Positions 26,531-35,397 are shown, numbered from the stretch's first letter. The stretch is 64,000 nt of DNA from Nostoc sp. KVJ3 (GCF_026127265.1 NZ_WWFG01000002.1:1488001-1552000); one strand, 5' to 3'. Made by a program: numbers and translations. Notes: generated by a model from the sequence alone, not told the origin.

Positions 26531-27382
26531 CTAAGCTCGTTTACGTCCACTGGTACGTCGCGTCCGCCTTAGTGATGCGTCATATTCTAAGACAGCGCCC
26601 ATACCAAATAACACTCCACTAAATACCCAAAACACTTCTAATACTTCCCCACTTTGATAGTTGGGGCCTTGGGCGTATTTAAACCACATATCTGCAATGT
26701 AAAGCGAAAATGCCGCCGCTGCAATCATTCGCCAAGACTGGGAAACTCTCCCCCCCCAAAAGGCTAACAGCAAAGTGGTAGCAATAATTAACAGAAATAC
26801 ATCGCTAACTATGTAAAACCAGTTCAAGATAGCGACTAACAGTTCTGAGGGTTTTTCCTGTTGTATAGAAATCCACCATGCCAACAAACTACCGAACACT
26901 CCAATTGCTAACACAATTAGCCACTGCCATTTTTCCAGATTGATTCGCCTGGAAGCCACAGCTAAAATCATCCCTGCGCCCAGTAATAGATAATTCAGGA
27001 CAAAAAATATATCGCCTACAGACACATCTGGTTCATCTTTTAAAACTATTTCGGTATATCCGAAAATTATCCCCCCAACAAAATAAGAAAGCATACCTAA
27101 GCCAATTAAGAGCCAAACATTTCGCCCACTGACGATTTGCGGACTCAGCCAGTTCCTCAAGCATAAGATACTAGCACCCAAATAAGCTAAAGCTTCAAAA
27201 ATATTTGTACCAATCACATACCACTCGGCCCGGGTTTCTATGCCATCGGCTCCGGGAACTTTGGCACTAAACAACAAAAAGTATAGCAGTGCCAGTACAG
27301 CCCAGCCAATATTAGCTAAGACAATGTTCTGAGTGTTGAAAATGGATTTAGAAAGGAACGAATTCTCGTAGGAGTTATTCAT
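26531..27382 (-). CDS. Multi-spanning membrane protein of unknown function
   Basis: 283 residues from MNNSYENSF; an upstream in-frame extension of 47 residues looks non-coding (Cys/His-rich, no pattern). About eight to nine hydrophobic helices are visible, e.g. NIGWAVLALLYFLLFSA, NVWLLIGLGMLSYFVGG and WLIVLAIGVFGSLLAWW, ending in a very basic tail RRTRRTSGRKRA. The pattern resembles uncharacterised membrane sensor domains (MASE-like), but no output domain is attached. It lies 9-21 bp before the HTH gene on the same strand and is likely in one transcript with it. Confidence 0.7.
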   Translation of the reverse strand: MNNSYENSFLSKSIFNTQNIVLANIGWAVLALLYFLLFSAKVPGADGIETRAEWYVIGTNIFEALAYLGASILCLRNWLSPQIVSGRNVWLLIGLGMLSYFVGGIIFGYTEIVLKDEPDVSVGDIFFVLNYLLLGAGMILAVASRRINLEKWQWLIVLAIGVFGSLLAWWISIQQEKPSELLVAILNWFYIVSDVFLLIIATTLLLAFWGGRVSQSWRMIAAAAFSLYIADMWFKYAQGPNYQSGEVLEVFWVFSGVLFGMGAVLEYDASLRRTRRTSGRKRA

Positions 27383-27524
27383 AGGACAAGACTTATGTAG
27401 ATGCACTCTGGCAGTATTTTGAGTTAAAGGACTGTATATGTAGCAGTGTGTCTGCCAAGTAATACACAATCGGACACCAAAAGCAAGTTGCCAGTGGCCG
27501 GAATTTTCTGAAAAAATTTCCATG

Positions 27525-28184
27525 CTACTGCCATAGTTTACCCAGTGGCGATTGATTTAGCCAATTGATAAACAGCGCTCGCTCGGCTTCTGGCATATCT
27601 TCTAGCTTATAAATCACTTGTTTGGTAAAATTGGCGTTGCCAAAATAGGCTTTTCCTAATCGATGCAGTTCTTGTAACAGAATAACTACATGATTTTCTT
27701 GCCAATCAGGTATTTTGGCGGTCGGCAAAGGATTAGTAGATACCAAATATTTCACTGCTTCTAGGGAAGATGCTTGAGGAAATTGTTTCTGCTTTAATAC
27801 CTCCGCAATATCTTTTTCAAATAATGCAGCTTGCCTACCACCCAAAAATTCTTCAATATCGATAGAAACACCTTGCAATAGCAAAATACTGGCTTGGATT
27901 AAAATTGCCGTTTTGCCATGACCACCTGTGTCACCATCCAACTGCTCTAAACGGATTTTACCCCAAACGCTAAAACGTTCTGGTTCCTCTAGTAAAACAC
28001 AGGCTTTACCCCGGTTATCCGTTAATTCTCTCCATAAGGCTCTAGCTTCTTCTTCTTGACTAGCTTTGAAAACACTAATCAAGCGAAAAGTCTGCCCTTG
28101 ATAATTGAGGATCGGCACCTGCTGATCCTTTTTTGGGTGCTGAATGCTTGATATTTCAACATCCTGCCGTTTGAGAATAAACAT
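27525..28184 (-). CDS. Conserved-looking hypothetical protein
   Basis: 219 aa, soluble. N-terminal QVPILNYQGQTFRLISVFKA reads like a small beta domain; GKACVLLEEPERFSVWGKIRLEQL and ILIQASILLLQGVSIDIEEFLG follow. The C-terminal half is helical (LEDMPEAERALFINWLNQSPLGKLW). I do not recognise catalytic motifs. It is the first gene of a three-gene minus-strand run with the membrane protein and the acidic HTH protein, suggesting a shared role. Confidence 0.65.
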   Translation of the reverse strand: MFILKRQDVEISSIQHPKKDQQVPILNYQGQTFRLISVFKASQEEEARALWRELTDNRGKACVLLEEPERFSVWGKIRLEQLDGDTGGHGKTAILIQASILLLQGVSIDIEEFLGGRQAALFEKDIAEVLKQKQFPQASSLEAVKYLVSTNPLPTAKIPDWQENHVVILLQELHRLGKAYFGNANFTKQVIYKLEDMPEAERALFINWLNQSPLGKLWQ

Positions 28185-28541
28185 GGCACTAGCAAATAAC
28201 TCCTCACAGGGGCACTCTTAATATGGAATATATAATTGTATTTGGCAGTATCGCCAAGGCTGAAATTACCTAGCGTACTGTGAAATTGGGCCTAGCGATC
28301 GCCAGATGCTTCCCGAAGGTAGCCGCCCAGAGAGCGTTGGCATTAACAGGCAAATAACCTCTTGACAACTCAATATATCTAAACTAATACCCCATCTGTT
28401 TCGTTTTCGGTGTAGATTAACTAACTAGCGACTAGCATCTTAGCCTTGCTAGTGGTAAATCTGCAATTTTTGATTGCTTCTTGGTAGGTGAACACGATAT
28501 AATAGTGCAGGTGACTCCTTCAGGAGCCATTATTTTGTTTT
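28185..28541. other. Intergenic spacer upstream of tRNA-Arg
   Basis: Contains a HIP1 site (28295-28302) within a short Nostoc repeat (AGATGCTTCCCGAAGGTAGC) and a small hairpin CTCCTTCAGGAG just before the tRNA. No gene seen. Confidence 0.45.
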
Positions 28542-28614
28542 GGGCGCGTAGCTCAGTGGATAGAGCCACGGATTTCTAATCCGTTGGTCGCAGGTTCGAA
28601 CCCTGCCGCGCCCG
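28542..28614 (+). tRNA. tRNA-Arg(TCT)
   Basis: The acceptor GGGCGCG pairs with CGCGCCC; D-arm GCTCAGTGGATAGAGC; anticodon arm CGGATTTCTAATCCG with anticodon TCT; T-arm CAGGTTCGAACCCTG; discriminator G. It is uninterrupted (no group I intron), and no CCA is encoded. It marks the left edge of a HIP1-free island. Confidence 0.96.
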
Positions 28615-29171
28615 CTTTTACTTAATACGAACCCTAAAGAAGCCTTTTTATGGTAATCTACCAAATAGGCTTGAGAGTTCATATAAATGCACCACACAAA
28701 AGATAAGGGTGATCTAGCAGCTGCTAAAGTGATAGCAGATTTAGTCGAGAAAGAATATTCGGTTTTTGTACCAGTGGTAACTGAACATACACCCTTTGAT
28801 TTGATTGCCTACAAAGATGGCAAATGTTACAGAATTCAAGCTAAATATAGTTGTGATGGCACACTGAAAAATAAAAGCAATTGGGCAGATAAGAACGGTT
28901 GTCATGAGAAAAAATATAAATCTGATGACTTTGATTTCTATGGTCTTTATCTGCCAGATATAAAAAAAGTAGTGTATCCATCAATTAAGTTTGGCGGTTG
29001 CGGTATTAGGACAACGCCACCTAAATCACCTAGTCCTTTTTATTGGTGGGAAGATTTTACAGATTTTACTGAAGCAGCCTCTAAGCGAACCTACAAGGAG
29101 TTTGGTGTTGATTTAACGACTAGAAAAGTTAACCCAGACTCTAGAATTCACACTAGAAAAGTTGAAAGGCC

Positions 29172-30360
29172 TAGAACTTACGCATTGACAGAAAATTGAT
29201 ACTATGTATTCAAATTCAAATTCTGCGCTAAATGTTCCAAAATAAAGTCACGAGCTACTTGGAGAGACAGATTCCTTTGGATTTCATACCAATTTTCAAT
29301 CAAGTCTTCTGCCCGCATTAATTCTAATTGTGTGAAAGCGCGAATTGCACTAAAAAAGTGAGTCTTAATAGCATCGGTTGTTCTAACCATGAATCTTCCA
29401 ATGCCACATACTTGTTTAATAGCTCTGTGGTAACACTCAATCCCCCAATGAATTGAATGTAGCTCTTTAAATTCTGTTCTGGAAATTGAGTTTAGTGTAT
29501 CTTTTTCAGGGATATACATAATGTAATATCTTTTAGTTTCGTTTTTGAAACTTTTCCGAAATACTTTTACCTGACCAAAATTCTTTAGATACACTATTAA
29601 ACCATCTTCGGGAATTTCTAAGTTTTGGACTTGGGTAAAATTTTTACCATCAATGGAACATGAGCGATTTTTAGCTACCCCAGTTAAAAACCCTAATCCC
29701 TTGTTTTTCAGTAACTTCAGGTTTTTTTGACTGGAATACCAAGCGTCAGTTGTCATTGTTTTAGGCTTTAAACCCCAATCCATTACCTCAGTAATCATTT
29801 CTCGTAAATAATCATTTTTAGTCTTGTTATCTTGTTTGTTATAAATGCGATAATTTACAGGTACAGATTTACCTGAACACTCGGTGTAATACAAGGTAAT
29901 TAACTGAACTCCCTTAACGGCACGATGATGTCTACCTGAATAGTAATAACCGATTAAATCTGTTATTTCCGGGTCACTATGAGGCTTATCAATTACCGTA
30001 TCATCTCCACTTAAAGTACCTCCAACTAGATTGATATTGGGCTTGATTTCTTCAAATAAGTCCTTGGGTTCGTACCGTTCACGTAGCAAAAATCTATTGA
30101 CGCTATCATGAGATAAATTTTCCATTATCTCTGCCAGACGTGTGCAACCTGGATACTTTGATTCTGCCAGTAGAAACAGAGTATAAGTGTTCAAGTCACA
30201 TTTAGCGGTTGATGGTTTAGTAATTGCTCTGATTGTCCGAACCCTAAACACAGCCAAGTAAATTATCTGTTTTTAACGCCTCTGGTAACTAGCGGTCGCT
30301 GTTTTTTTTCTGCATTCTCCTTATGCACTTTTTGTCTTGCTTGTCAATGCGTAAGTTCTA
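29172..30360. mobile_element. Complete 1189-bp DDE insertion sequence with 19-bp ends and 5-bp target duplication
   Basis: Perfect 19-bp terminal inverted repeats: TAGAACTTACGCATTGACA at the left and its reverse complement at 30342-30360. The target duplication AGGCC occupies 29167-29171 and 30361-30365. One transposase gene fills the element on the minus strand. It sits in an endonuclease gene. The intact ends and duplication suggest a recent, possibly still mobile copy. Confidence 0.92.
29202..30257 (-). CDS. DDE transposase (IS4/IS701-like)
   Basis: 351 aa. Likely catalytic residues are in LSGDDTVIDKPH (first Asp), KTMTTDAWYSS (second Asp) and IHWGIECYHRAIKQ (Glu, with the downstream Y..R/K pattern of the IS4 group). 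No ATG is available; the start is TTG (MAVFRVRTIRAITKP), or a slightly later GTG. The frame spans nearly the whole element and ends 30 bp from the left end. The 5-bp target duplication would also fit ISH3- or IS1634-like groups, so I do not assign a firm family. Confidence 0.85.
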   Translation of the reverse strand: MAVFRVRTIRAITKPSTAKCDLNTYTLFLLAESKYPGCTRLAEIMENLSHDSVNRFLLRERYEPKDLFEEIKPNINLVGGTLSGDDTVIDKPHSDPEITDLIGYYYSGRHHRAVKGVQLITLYYTECSGKSVPVNYRIYNKQDNKTKNDYLREMITEVMDWGLKPKTMTTDAWYSSQKNLKLLKNKGLGFLTGVAKNRSCSIDGKNFTQVQNLEIPEDGLIVYLKNFGQVKVFRKSFKNETKRYYIMYIPEKDTLNSISRTEFKELHSIHWGIECYHRAIKQVCGIGRFMVRTTDAIKTHFFSAIRAFTQLELMRAEDLIENWYEIQRNLSLQVARDFILEHLAQNLNLNT

Positions 30361-30582
30361 AGGCCATCAAAAGAAGAACTAGAAAAACTAGTTTGGGAAA
30401 AGCCAACAGCACAAATTGGCAGAGATTTTGGCGTATCTGATAAGGCTGTAGAAAAGTGGTGTAAGGCTTATGGGGTAGAAAAGCCACCTAGAGGATATTG
30501 GGTTAAGAAAGCTTATGGAAAAGTAGAGTCTTGAAAAGAAACCTAAATAGAGTACAGAAGTCTGACTACTCTTACCACAAAA

Positions 30583-31374
30583 TCAAAATAAACTAGTTTG
30601 TATAGAGTTATCTAGTTCAACTTTTCCTCTTTTGGATACATAATCAATTAATTTAACCCAATCAATTTGATTGTTTTTCATAAAATTGAGTATAAAGTCT
30701 TGAGTCATTTCATTAACTTTTGCAGCATATGCAGATTTAAATTTTTCATCTCTCTCTTTTGCTTTTTCATCAATTGGGACAATTATTTCTTGATAAAGAT
30801 TATCATCATTAGATATAAAATACCAAAAATCCTGACCAGCATATTTGTAATAAATTTTATCAATATCTATATTAGTTTTTAAATGTACAGTTTCTCTTCC
30901 ATACATACAGCCATTTACTGCAATAATTTCACTGGTAATACCTTGCTGTCTTAAATTTTGTTTTGCGATTTTAAAATTATTTCTCATAGCAGTTATCTGG
31001 TCAGAATTAGCCCAACTAGTTCCAGATTTAATCCCTACTATATAATAAATATCATCTCTTTCAAATTCTAAGTCTACACTTTTAAAATTAGATTTAAAAC
31101 CATTATGTAAAGTTTGAGATATGTAGATAGCAAATCCTTCTAGTAAATTTCCAAACATTGTTTCTTCTTGTGAAGAGAGGAAAGCATCGACAATACTTTT
31201 TACCAAATCTCCAGCTAAATCAATATTTTTAGCTTTAAATAAATAAGGATTTTTCCGCTTCAGAACATCTTTTAAACGTAATTTATTTAGGCTATTAAGT
31301 CTATTGTTATAGAAGGGAGTAACAACTTCCTCTGAAAGATAATCATAATAATTTTTATAAAGAGAATTATTCAT
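30583..31374 (-). CDS. Type II restriction endonuclease (predicted)
   Basis: 263 aa encoded directly after and overlapping the methyltransferase by 4 bp (ATGA). The core is EGFAIYISQTLHN (E79 region), VDLEFERDDIYYIVGIKSG (D101 and K116 of a PD-(D/E)XK-like site, with G in place of the second acid), then SWANSDQITAMRNNF. The pattern IKSG..W.NSDQ recalls PmeII/MjaI-like type II enzymes; specificity cannot be read from sequence. The composition is Lys/Asn/Ile-rich and no HIP1 sites are present, consistent with acquisition by transfer. Confidence 0.75.
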   Translation of the reverse strand: MNNSLYKNYYDYLSEEVVTPFYNNRLNSLNKLRLKDVLKRKNPYLFKAKNIDLAGDLVKSIVDAFLSSQEETMFGNLLEGFAIYISQTLHNGFKSNFKSVDLEFERDDIYYIVGIKSGTSWANSDQITAMRNNFKIAKQNLRQQGITSEIIAVNGCMYGRETVHLKTNIDIDKIYYKYAGQDFWYFISNDDNLYQEIIVPIDEKAKERDEKFKSAYAAKVNEMTQDFILNFMKNNQIDWVKLIDYVSKRGKVELDNSIQTSLF

Positions 31375-32276
31375 AGTAATCTCAGTTTGGTAGAATTATT
31401 ATTGACAGAATTTACCTCCGTTATTGCTAAATCATAGTAATCTGGTTTTATTTCTATACCAATATATTCTCTGCTGAGTTCTGTTGCAACTACACACGTA
31501 GTACCAGACCCAACAAACGGATCAAGCACCAAATCCCCTTCTTGAGTAAATAATTTTATGAACCATGAAGGAAGTTCTTTAGGAAAAGCAGCACTGTGAC
31601 TCTTGTTGTTACATTCTGTTGCTAGATGTAAAACATTTGTGGGATATACCAAATCACGACCTACCCAATTTGCAACTTTCTTACCAAAAGGACTGCCAAC
31701 TTTTGAGTTATCCCGCCTTTTATCTGTTTCACTCAAGTTTTTCAGTCGTGACTTAGCCCAATCACCCATTGGAACCATTACTGCTTCTTGGTACATATTA
31801 AATTTTTTTTGCTTATTGAACTGTAAACATCTCTCCCAAGAATCACGAAAACGATTTGACCATTTACCAGGAAAACAATTTTTCTTATGCCACATAAATT
31901 CTTCTGTCCATAACCAACCTTGTTTTTTCATCTCCAATATGAGTTCTAAAACATAAGTGTGGCGTTCGCTATTAACTACTCTTTCCTTGATGTTCAATAT
32001 AAATGTTCCATCATCCTTTAAAACTCGCTTCAATTCTTGAGATATGGGTAAAAACCACTCCACATATTTATCAGGATGAACCCCTCCATACGTATTTTTT
32101 CTACTATCAGCATATGGAGGCGAGGTGATAATAAGATCAACAATATTAGGAGGCATAGATCGTAGATTATCCAAACAGTCGCCAAGGATAATTTGATTAC
32201 GCCACTGGTCTAAATTCGGAGTAGATTGATTATTGTCTGAAACTGTGGATATTTCTGAAGAAATACTTAAACTCAT
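31371..32276 (-). CDS. Site-specific DNA methyltransferase (N4-cytosine/N6-adenine type)
   Basis: 301 aa from the ATG MSLSISSEIS; a GTG five codons upstream is possible. Motif IV is TSPPYADSRK (residues 51-60), of the SPPY type common in N4-cytosine methyltransferases, and motif I is DPFVGSGTTCVVA near the C-terminus, giving the beta-class order. HKKNCFPGKWSNRFRDSWER lies between. It protects host DNA from the adjacent nuclease. The two genes form a compact operon reading away from the tRNA-Thr. Confidence 0.9.
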   Translation of the reverse strand: MSLSISSEISTVSDNNQSTPNLDQWRNQIILGDCLDNLRSMPPNIVDLIITSPPYADSRKNTYGGVHPDKYVEWFLPISQELKRVLKDDGTFILNIKERVVNSERHTYVLELILEMKKQGWLWTEEFMWHKKNCFPGKWSNRFRDSWERCLQFNKQKKFNMYQEAVMVPMGDWAKSRLKNLSETDKRRDNSKVGSPFGKKVANWVGRDLVYPTNVLHLATECNNKSHSAAFPKELPSWFIKLFTQEGDLVLDPFVGSGTTCVVATELSREYIGIEIKPDYYDLAITEVNSVNNNSTKLRLL

Positions 32277-32620
32277 TTTTGCAATACACACAAAATTTTA
32301 AAAACTTATTAATAGCATTCTATCTGGACTCGATGCATTAAAAAAGGTAACAAAGTTTTGTAAGCTGCCAAAATTATGATTATTTCTCAAGCTTCCTGAA
32401 GTTTTTTACTACTACAGTGCCAATACTTGCCTTATTGAAATTTCTGCTATCTTCCATTTGGGTATTATTTATATGTTTTACTAGCTTGATACCCAAAATT
32501 TTGGATTCGTAGCCAAATCATAGTCACAATATCAAGCAAGGGGGTCAGTTTTTTCAGCTTAAAATCACTCTGAGAATCTGAAAGTCCTAATTTTGCGTTG
32601 GTTATTTTATCAATTTAAAA
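32277..32620. other. Intergenic spacer
   Basis: AT-rich spacer between the methyltransferase start and tRNA-Thr. It presumably carries the restriction-modification promoter. No repeats, HIP1 site or gene seen. Confidence 0.4.
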
Positions 32621-32692
32621 AGCCCGTGACGAGGATTGAACTCGTGACCTCACCCTTACCAAGGGTGTGCTCTACCACTGAGCCACACGGGC
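32621..32692 (-). tRNA. tRNA-Thr(GGT)
   Basis: On the minus strand the acceptor GCCCGTG pairs with CACGGGC; the anticodon arm CACCCTTGGTAAGGGTG has anticodon GGT; the T-arm is CGAGTTCAATCCTCG; the discriminator is T. No encoded CCA. Confidence 0.95.
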
Positions 32693-32782
32693 AAAATACA
32701 ACTTTGATTTTTCAGCTAGAAGTTAAAATGCTGGGAGTTTTTATGCTAACCCAGTCATTATAACTTATAACTTCGTAAGTGG

Positions 32783-32865
32783 TGGGCCGGGCTGGATTTG
32801 AACCAGCGTAGGCGCTAGCCAACGGATTTACAGTCCGTCTCCATTAACCACTCGGACACCGACCC
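32783..32865 (-). tRNA. tRNA-Tyr(GTA)
   Basis: A class II tRNA with a long variable arm. On the minus strand the acceptor GGGTCGG pairs with CCGGCCC (one G-T pair), the anticodon arm ACGGACTGTAAATCCGT has anticodon GTA, the variable arm is GGCTAGCGCC-like and the T-arm CTGGTTCAAATCCAG. The next three bases read CCA, so the 3' end may be encoded, which could be chance. Confidence 0.95.
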
Positions 32866-32989
32866 GATTTGTCTCACGATTTAAAATCTTAGCACCACCT
32901 TTTAGAAATTGCAAGTGATTAGAAAAAATAACTTGCGGGTAGAGATCGCAACAAAACTGCATCTCTACCATTTGTATCAAAAATACTGG

Positions 32990-33964
32990 TTACACGCTCA
33001 TCTCCAGCATTCTTTGCATTGGTCGCAGTGCAGCAAGACGGATATCCTCTGACATGGTAATTTCGGGAGTGCGATTTTTCATTGCCCAGTAAAGCTTTTC
33101 TAGGGTGTTTAACCGCATAAACGGACATTCGTTACAAGCACAGTTATTCATCGGCGGTGCAGGAATAAAATGCTTGTCAGGAGCTAGTTTTTGCATTTGG
33201 TGAATGATTCCCGGCTCTGTCGCAACGATAAATTCTTTGGTGGGGCTGCTTTGACAATACTTGAGTAAAGCGGCTGTAGAGCCAATAAAGCTAGCGTGGC
33301 GCAATACACTACTTTCACATTCTGGGTGTGCGATCGCCTCTGCTTCGGGATGGGCAATTTTTAACTGGACAATTTTCTTTTCCGAAAAGGTTTCATGGAC
33401 AACACAGCTACCTTGCCATAGCACCAAATCTCGTCCAGTCTGTTCCATGACATACCGCCCCAAATTCCGATCTGGGGCAAAAATAATCGGCTGTTCCTTT
33501 GGTATCTGCTCTACAATCTTGACAGCGTTGGAACTGGTGCAAATAATATCGCTCATCGCCTTGATATCAGCAGAACAGTTGATGTAAGACACCACCAAAT
33601 GATTCGGATGTGCTGCTTTAAAAGCTGCGAATTCATCTGCTGGACAACTGTCTGCTAAAGAACAACCAGCATTCAAATCTGGTAAAAGTACTAATTTATC
33701 TGGATTAAGTATCTTTGCTGTTTCTGCCATGAAGTGAACACCAGCAAAGACAATCACATCCGCATTGGTTTTTTCGGCGGCTCTTGCTAGTTGTAATGAA
33801 TCCCCAATAAAGTCAGCAATATCCTGAATATCTGGCTCTTGATAATAATGTGCCAGGATAACTGCGTTGAGTTCTTTTTTGAGACTCTCAATGGCGGCAA
33901 ACAAATCTAGTGGTAGTTCACCCGGTTGGGTTTTTTCTCGTTGAGCTAATGCAGTAGTAAACAC
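32990..33964 (-). CDS. nadA: Quinolinate synthase A
   Basis: Condenses iminoaspartate with DHAP to quinolinate in NAD synthesis, using a [4Fe-4S] cluster. 324 aa from a GTG start. Characteristic segments are AVILAHYYQEPDIQDIADFIGDS, VFAGVHFMAETAKIL, LPDLNAGCSLADSCP (first cluster Cys), WQGSCVVHE and NNCACNECPFMRLNTLEK (last Cys). Length is normal for the cyanobacterial form. No nadB is adjacent. Confidence 0.96.
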   Translation of the reverse strand: MFTTALAQREKTQPGELPLDLFAAIESLKKELNAVILAHYYQEPDIQDIADFIGDSLQLARAAEKTNADVIVFAGVHFMAETAKILNPDKLVLLPDLNAGCSLADSCPADEFAAFKAAHPNHLVVSYINCSADIKAMSDIICTSSNAVKIVEQIPKEQPIIFAPDRNLGRYVMEQTGRDLVLWQGSCVVHETFSEKKIVQLKIAHPEAEAIAHPECESSVLRHASFIGSTAALLKYCQSSPTKEFIVATEPGIIHQMQKLAPDKHFIPAPPMNNCACNECPFMRLNTLEKLYWAMKNRTPEITMSEDIRLAALRPMQRMLEMSV

Positions 33965-34113
33965 AGTTTAGGGGTGCTTTATGTTGCAAATGTATGTGCT
34001 GTGGATTCAATTATAGTAGTTTTTACCAAAAATAGTGGACGGTTGATATTTTGGGGTTGTGTCCAAATCGGGCTGAGTTTCATATCCTGGAGATAGACGG
34101 CAAGGAAAGTGGC

Positions 34114-35034
34114 ATGACCAGTCAGAAAACTCAATCGATAAACCTCAAAATTGCTGTAGTTGGAGATATTCACGACCAATGGGAAGTGGAAGATGGCGTT
34201 GCACTCAAGCATTTGGGTGTTGACTTAGTGCTGTTTGTCGGGGATTTTGGCAACGAGTCGGTGGAAGTGGTCAGAGCGATCGCTTCTCTCGATATTCCCA
34301 AAGCAGCCGTAATGGGCAACCACGATGCCTGGTACACCGCCACCGAATGGGGACGCAAAAAGGCTCCTTATGACCGCTCTAAGGAAGACTGGGTACAGGA
34401 ACAACTCGATTTATTAGGCCCGTCCCATGTCGGTTACGGTAAGTTGGATTTTCCCGCTTGGAATTTAACTGTTGTGGGGGGTCGTCCCTTTACCTGGGGT
34501 GGCCCAGAGTGGAAATTCGCGGAAATCTGTCAAGAACGTTACGGTGTGACGAGTTTGGAAGAATCCGCCGATCGCATCGTGAAAGCGATCAAAAGCGCTG
34601 CTTACGAGACGATTATATTTTTGGGTCACAATGGGCCTAGTGGGTTAGGCGATCGCCCCGAAGACCCCTGCGGCAAAGACTGGCACCCAATTGGCGGCGA
34701 CTTTGGCGATCCAGATTTTGGCGAGGCGATTTCTCATGCCTTGACTGCGGGTAAAACCATTCCTCTGGTGACATTTGGTCACATGCACCGAGATTTACGC
34801 CATACCAAGAAGGTGCAGCGCAAACCCATCTTTAGAAGTCCAGAGGGAACAATTTACTTAAATGCGGCTAGTGTCCCCAGGATTGTGGAAAATGGCAGCG
34901 AGAAATTGCGTAACTTTTCCATTGTCACCCTAGAGGCGGGTGTGGTTTCGCAAGTTTCCCTAGTTTGGGTGGGGAATGACTTCCAGGTGGCTAAGGGGGA
35001 AATTTTGTATGAGCGATCGCGGATTGTGTCGTAG
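34114..35034 (+). CDS. Calcineurin-like metallophosphatase (TIGR04168-like)
   Basis: 306 aa from the ATG MTSQKTQSINLK, preceded by AAGGA. The metallophosphatase motifs run in order: VVGDIHDQW (GDxH), FVGDFGNE (GDxx), VMGNHDAWY (GNHD), FLGHNGPSGLG (GH) and FGHMHRDLRH (GHxH). It is cytosolic with unknown substrate; it matches the cyanobacterial/plant group of such phosphatases. The longer upstream frame lacks conservation features. It is divergent from nadA. Confidence 0.88.
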   Translation: MTSQKTQSINLKIAVVGDIHDQWEVEDGVALKHLGVDLVLFVGDFGNESVEVVRAIASLDIPKAAVMGNHDAWYTATEWGRKKAPYDRSKEDWVQEQLDLLGPSHVGYGKLDFPAWNLTVVGGRPFTWGGPEWKFAEICQERYGVTSLEESADRIVKAIKSAAYETIIFLGHNGPSGLGDRPEDPCGKDWHPIGGDFGDPDFGEAISHALTAGKTIPLVTFGHMHRDLRHTKKVQRKPIFRSPEGTIYLNAASVPRIVENGSEKLRNFSIVTLEAGVVSQVSLVWVGNDFQVAKGEILYERSRIVS

Positions 35035-35165
35035 ACATTCGCATCCAGTAGTGCAATCTGCGTAGATAATAGGGTATAGTATTATCTGTCAAGTTTAGTG
35101 CTAACCAACAAAAGCGCCTGAATAGCGTCTGAAACTAGGATCAGCACAAGTTTGACAGATTTACT

Positions 35166-35250
35166 GGAGAGGTGGCAGAGTGGTCGATTGCGTCCGACTT
35201 GAAATCGGATGAGGCTAAAACCTCCGGGAGTTCGAATCTCCCCCTCTCCG
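35166..35250 (+). tRNA. tRNA-Ser(TGA)
   Basis: Class II tRNA: acceptor GGAGAGG/CCTCTCC, anticodon arm TCCGACTTGAAATCGGA with anticodon TGA, long variable arm (TGAGGCTAAAACCTCC), T-arm GGGAGTTCGAATCTCCC, discriminator G. It borders the three-gene PIN/ATPase unit, so it is a candidate attachment site, though I found no duplicated 3' end. Confidence 0.95.
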
Positions 35251-35397
35251 TTGGATAAAATTTACGTTTAGTAATGGTTCATAAATGAATTAAGCCATTA
35301 TCCAGATGCTCTGAAAATGGCTTAACTATATTTGGTAGCTTGAATGTCTTTCTTGTTATGGAGTAATAATAGAACGTGCTATCTGAAAAACTATAGT

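Larger units (their letters stand above)
28687..30534 (+). pseudogene. PD-(D/E)XK endonuclease with C-terminal HTH, split by an insertion sequence
   Basis: The 5' part (170 codons up to a stop inside the IS) resembles the intron-associated PD-(D/E)XK family of cyanobacteria (I-SspI type): GDLAAAKVIADLVEKEY, the catalytic Asp in PFDLIA (D38), then YRIQAKYS with Q51-x-K53, the Q-x-K variant of the family. Removing the IS and one AGGCC copy joins VERP directly to SKEELEKLVWEKPTAQIGRD, then FGVSDKAVEKWCKAYGVEKP and PRGYWVKKAYGKVES, a helix-turn-helix tail of about 58 residues. The intact protein would be about 220 aa. The truncated form keeps the nuclease motifs but loses the HTH. Confidence 0.8.

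Noticed and set aside
28542..28614. Group I intron in tRNA-Arg suggested by the nearby intron-type endonuclease
   Set aside because: The tRNA folds continuously, with an intact anticodon arm.
35166..35397. Attachment-site duplication of the tRNA-Ser 3' end bordering the three-gene unit
   Set aside because: I found no second copy of the tRNA 3' end on the far side near 39.1-39.3 kb and no integrase gene.
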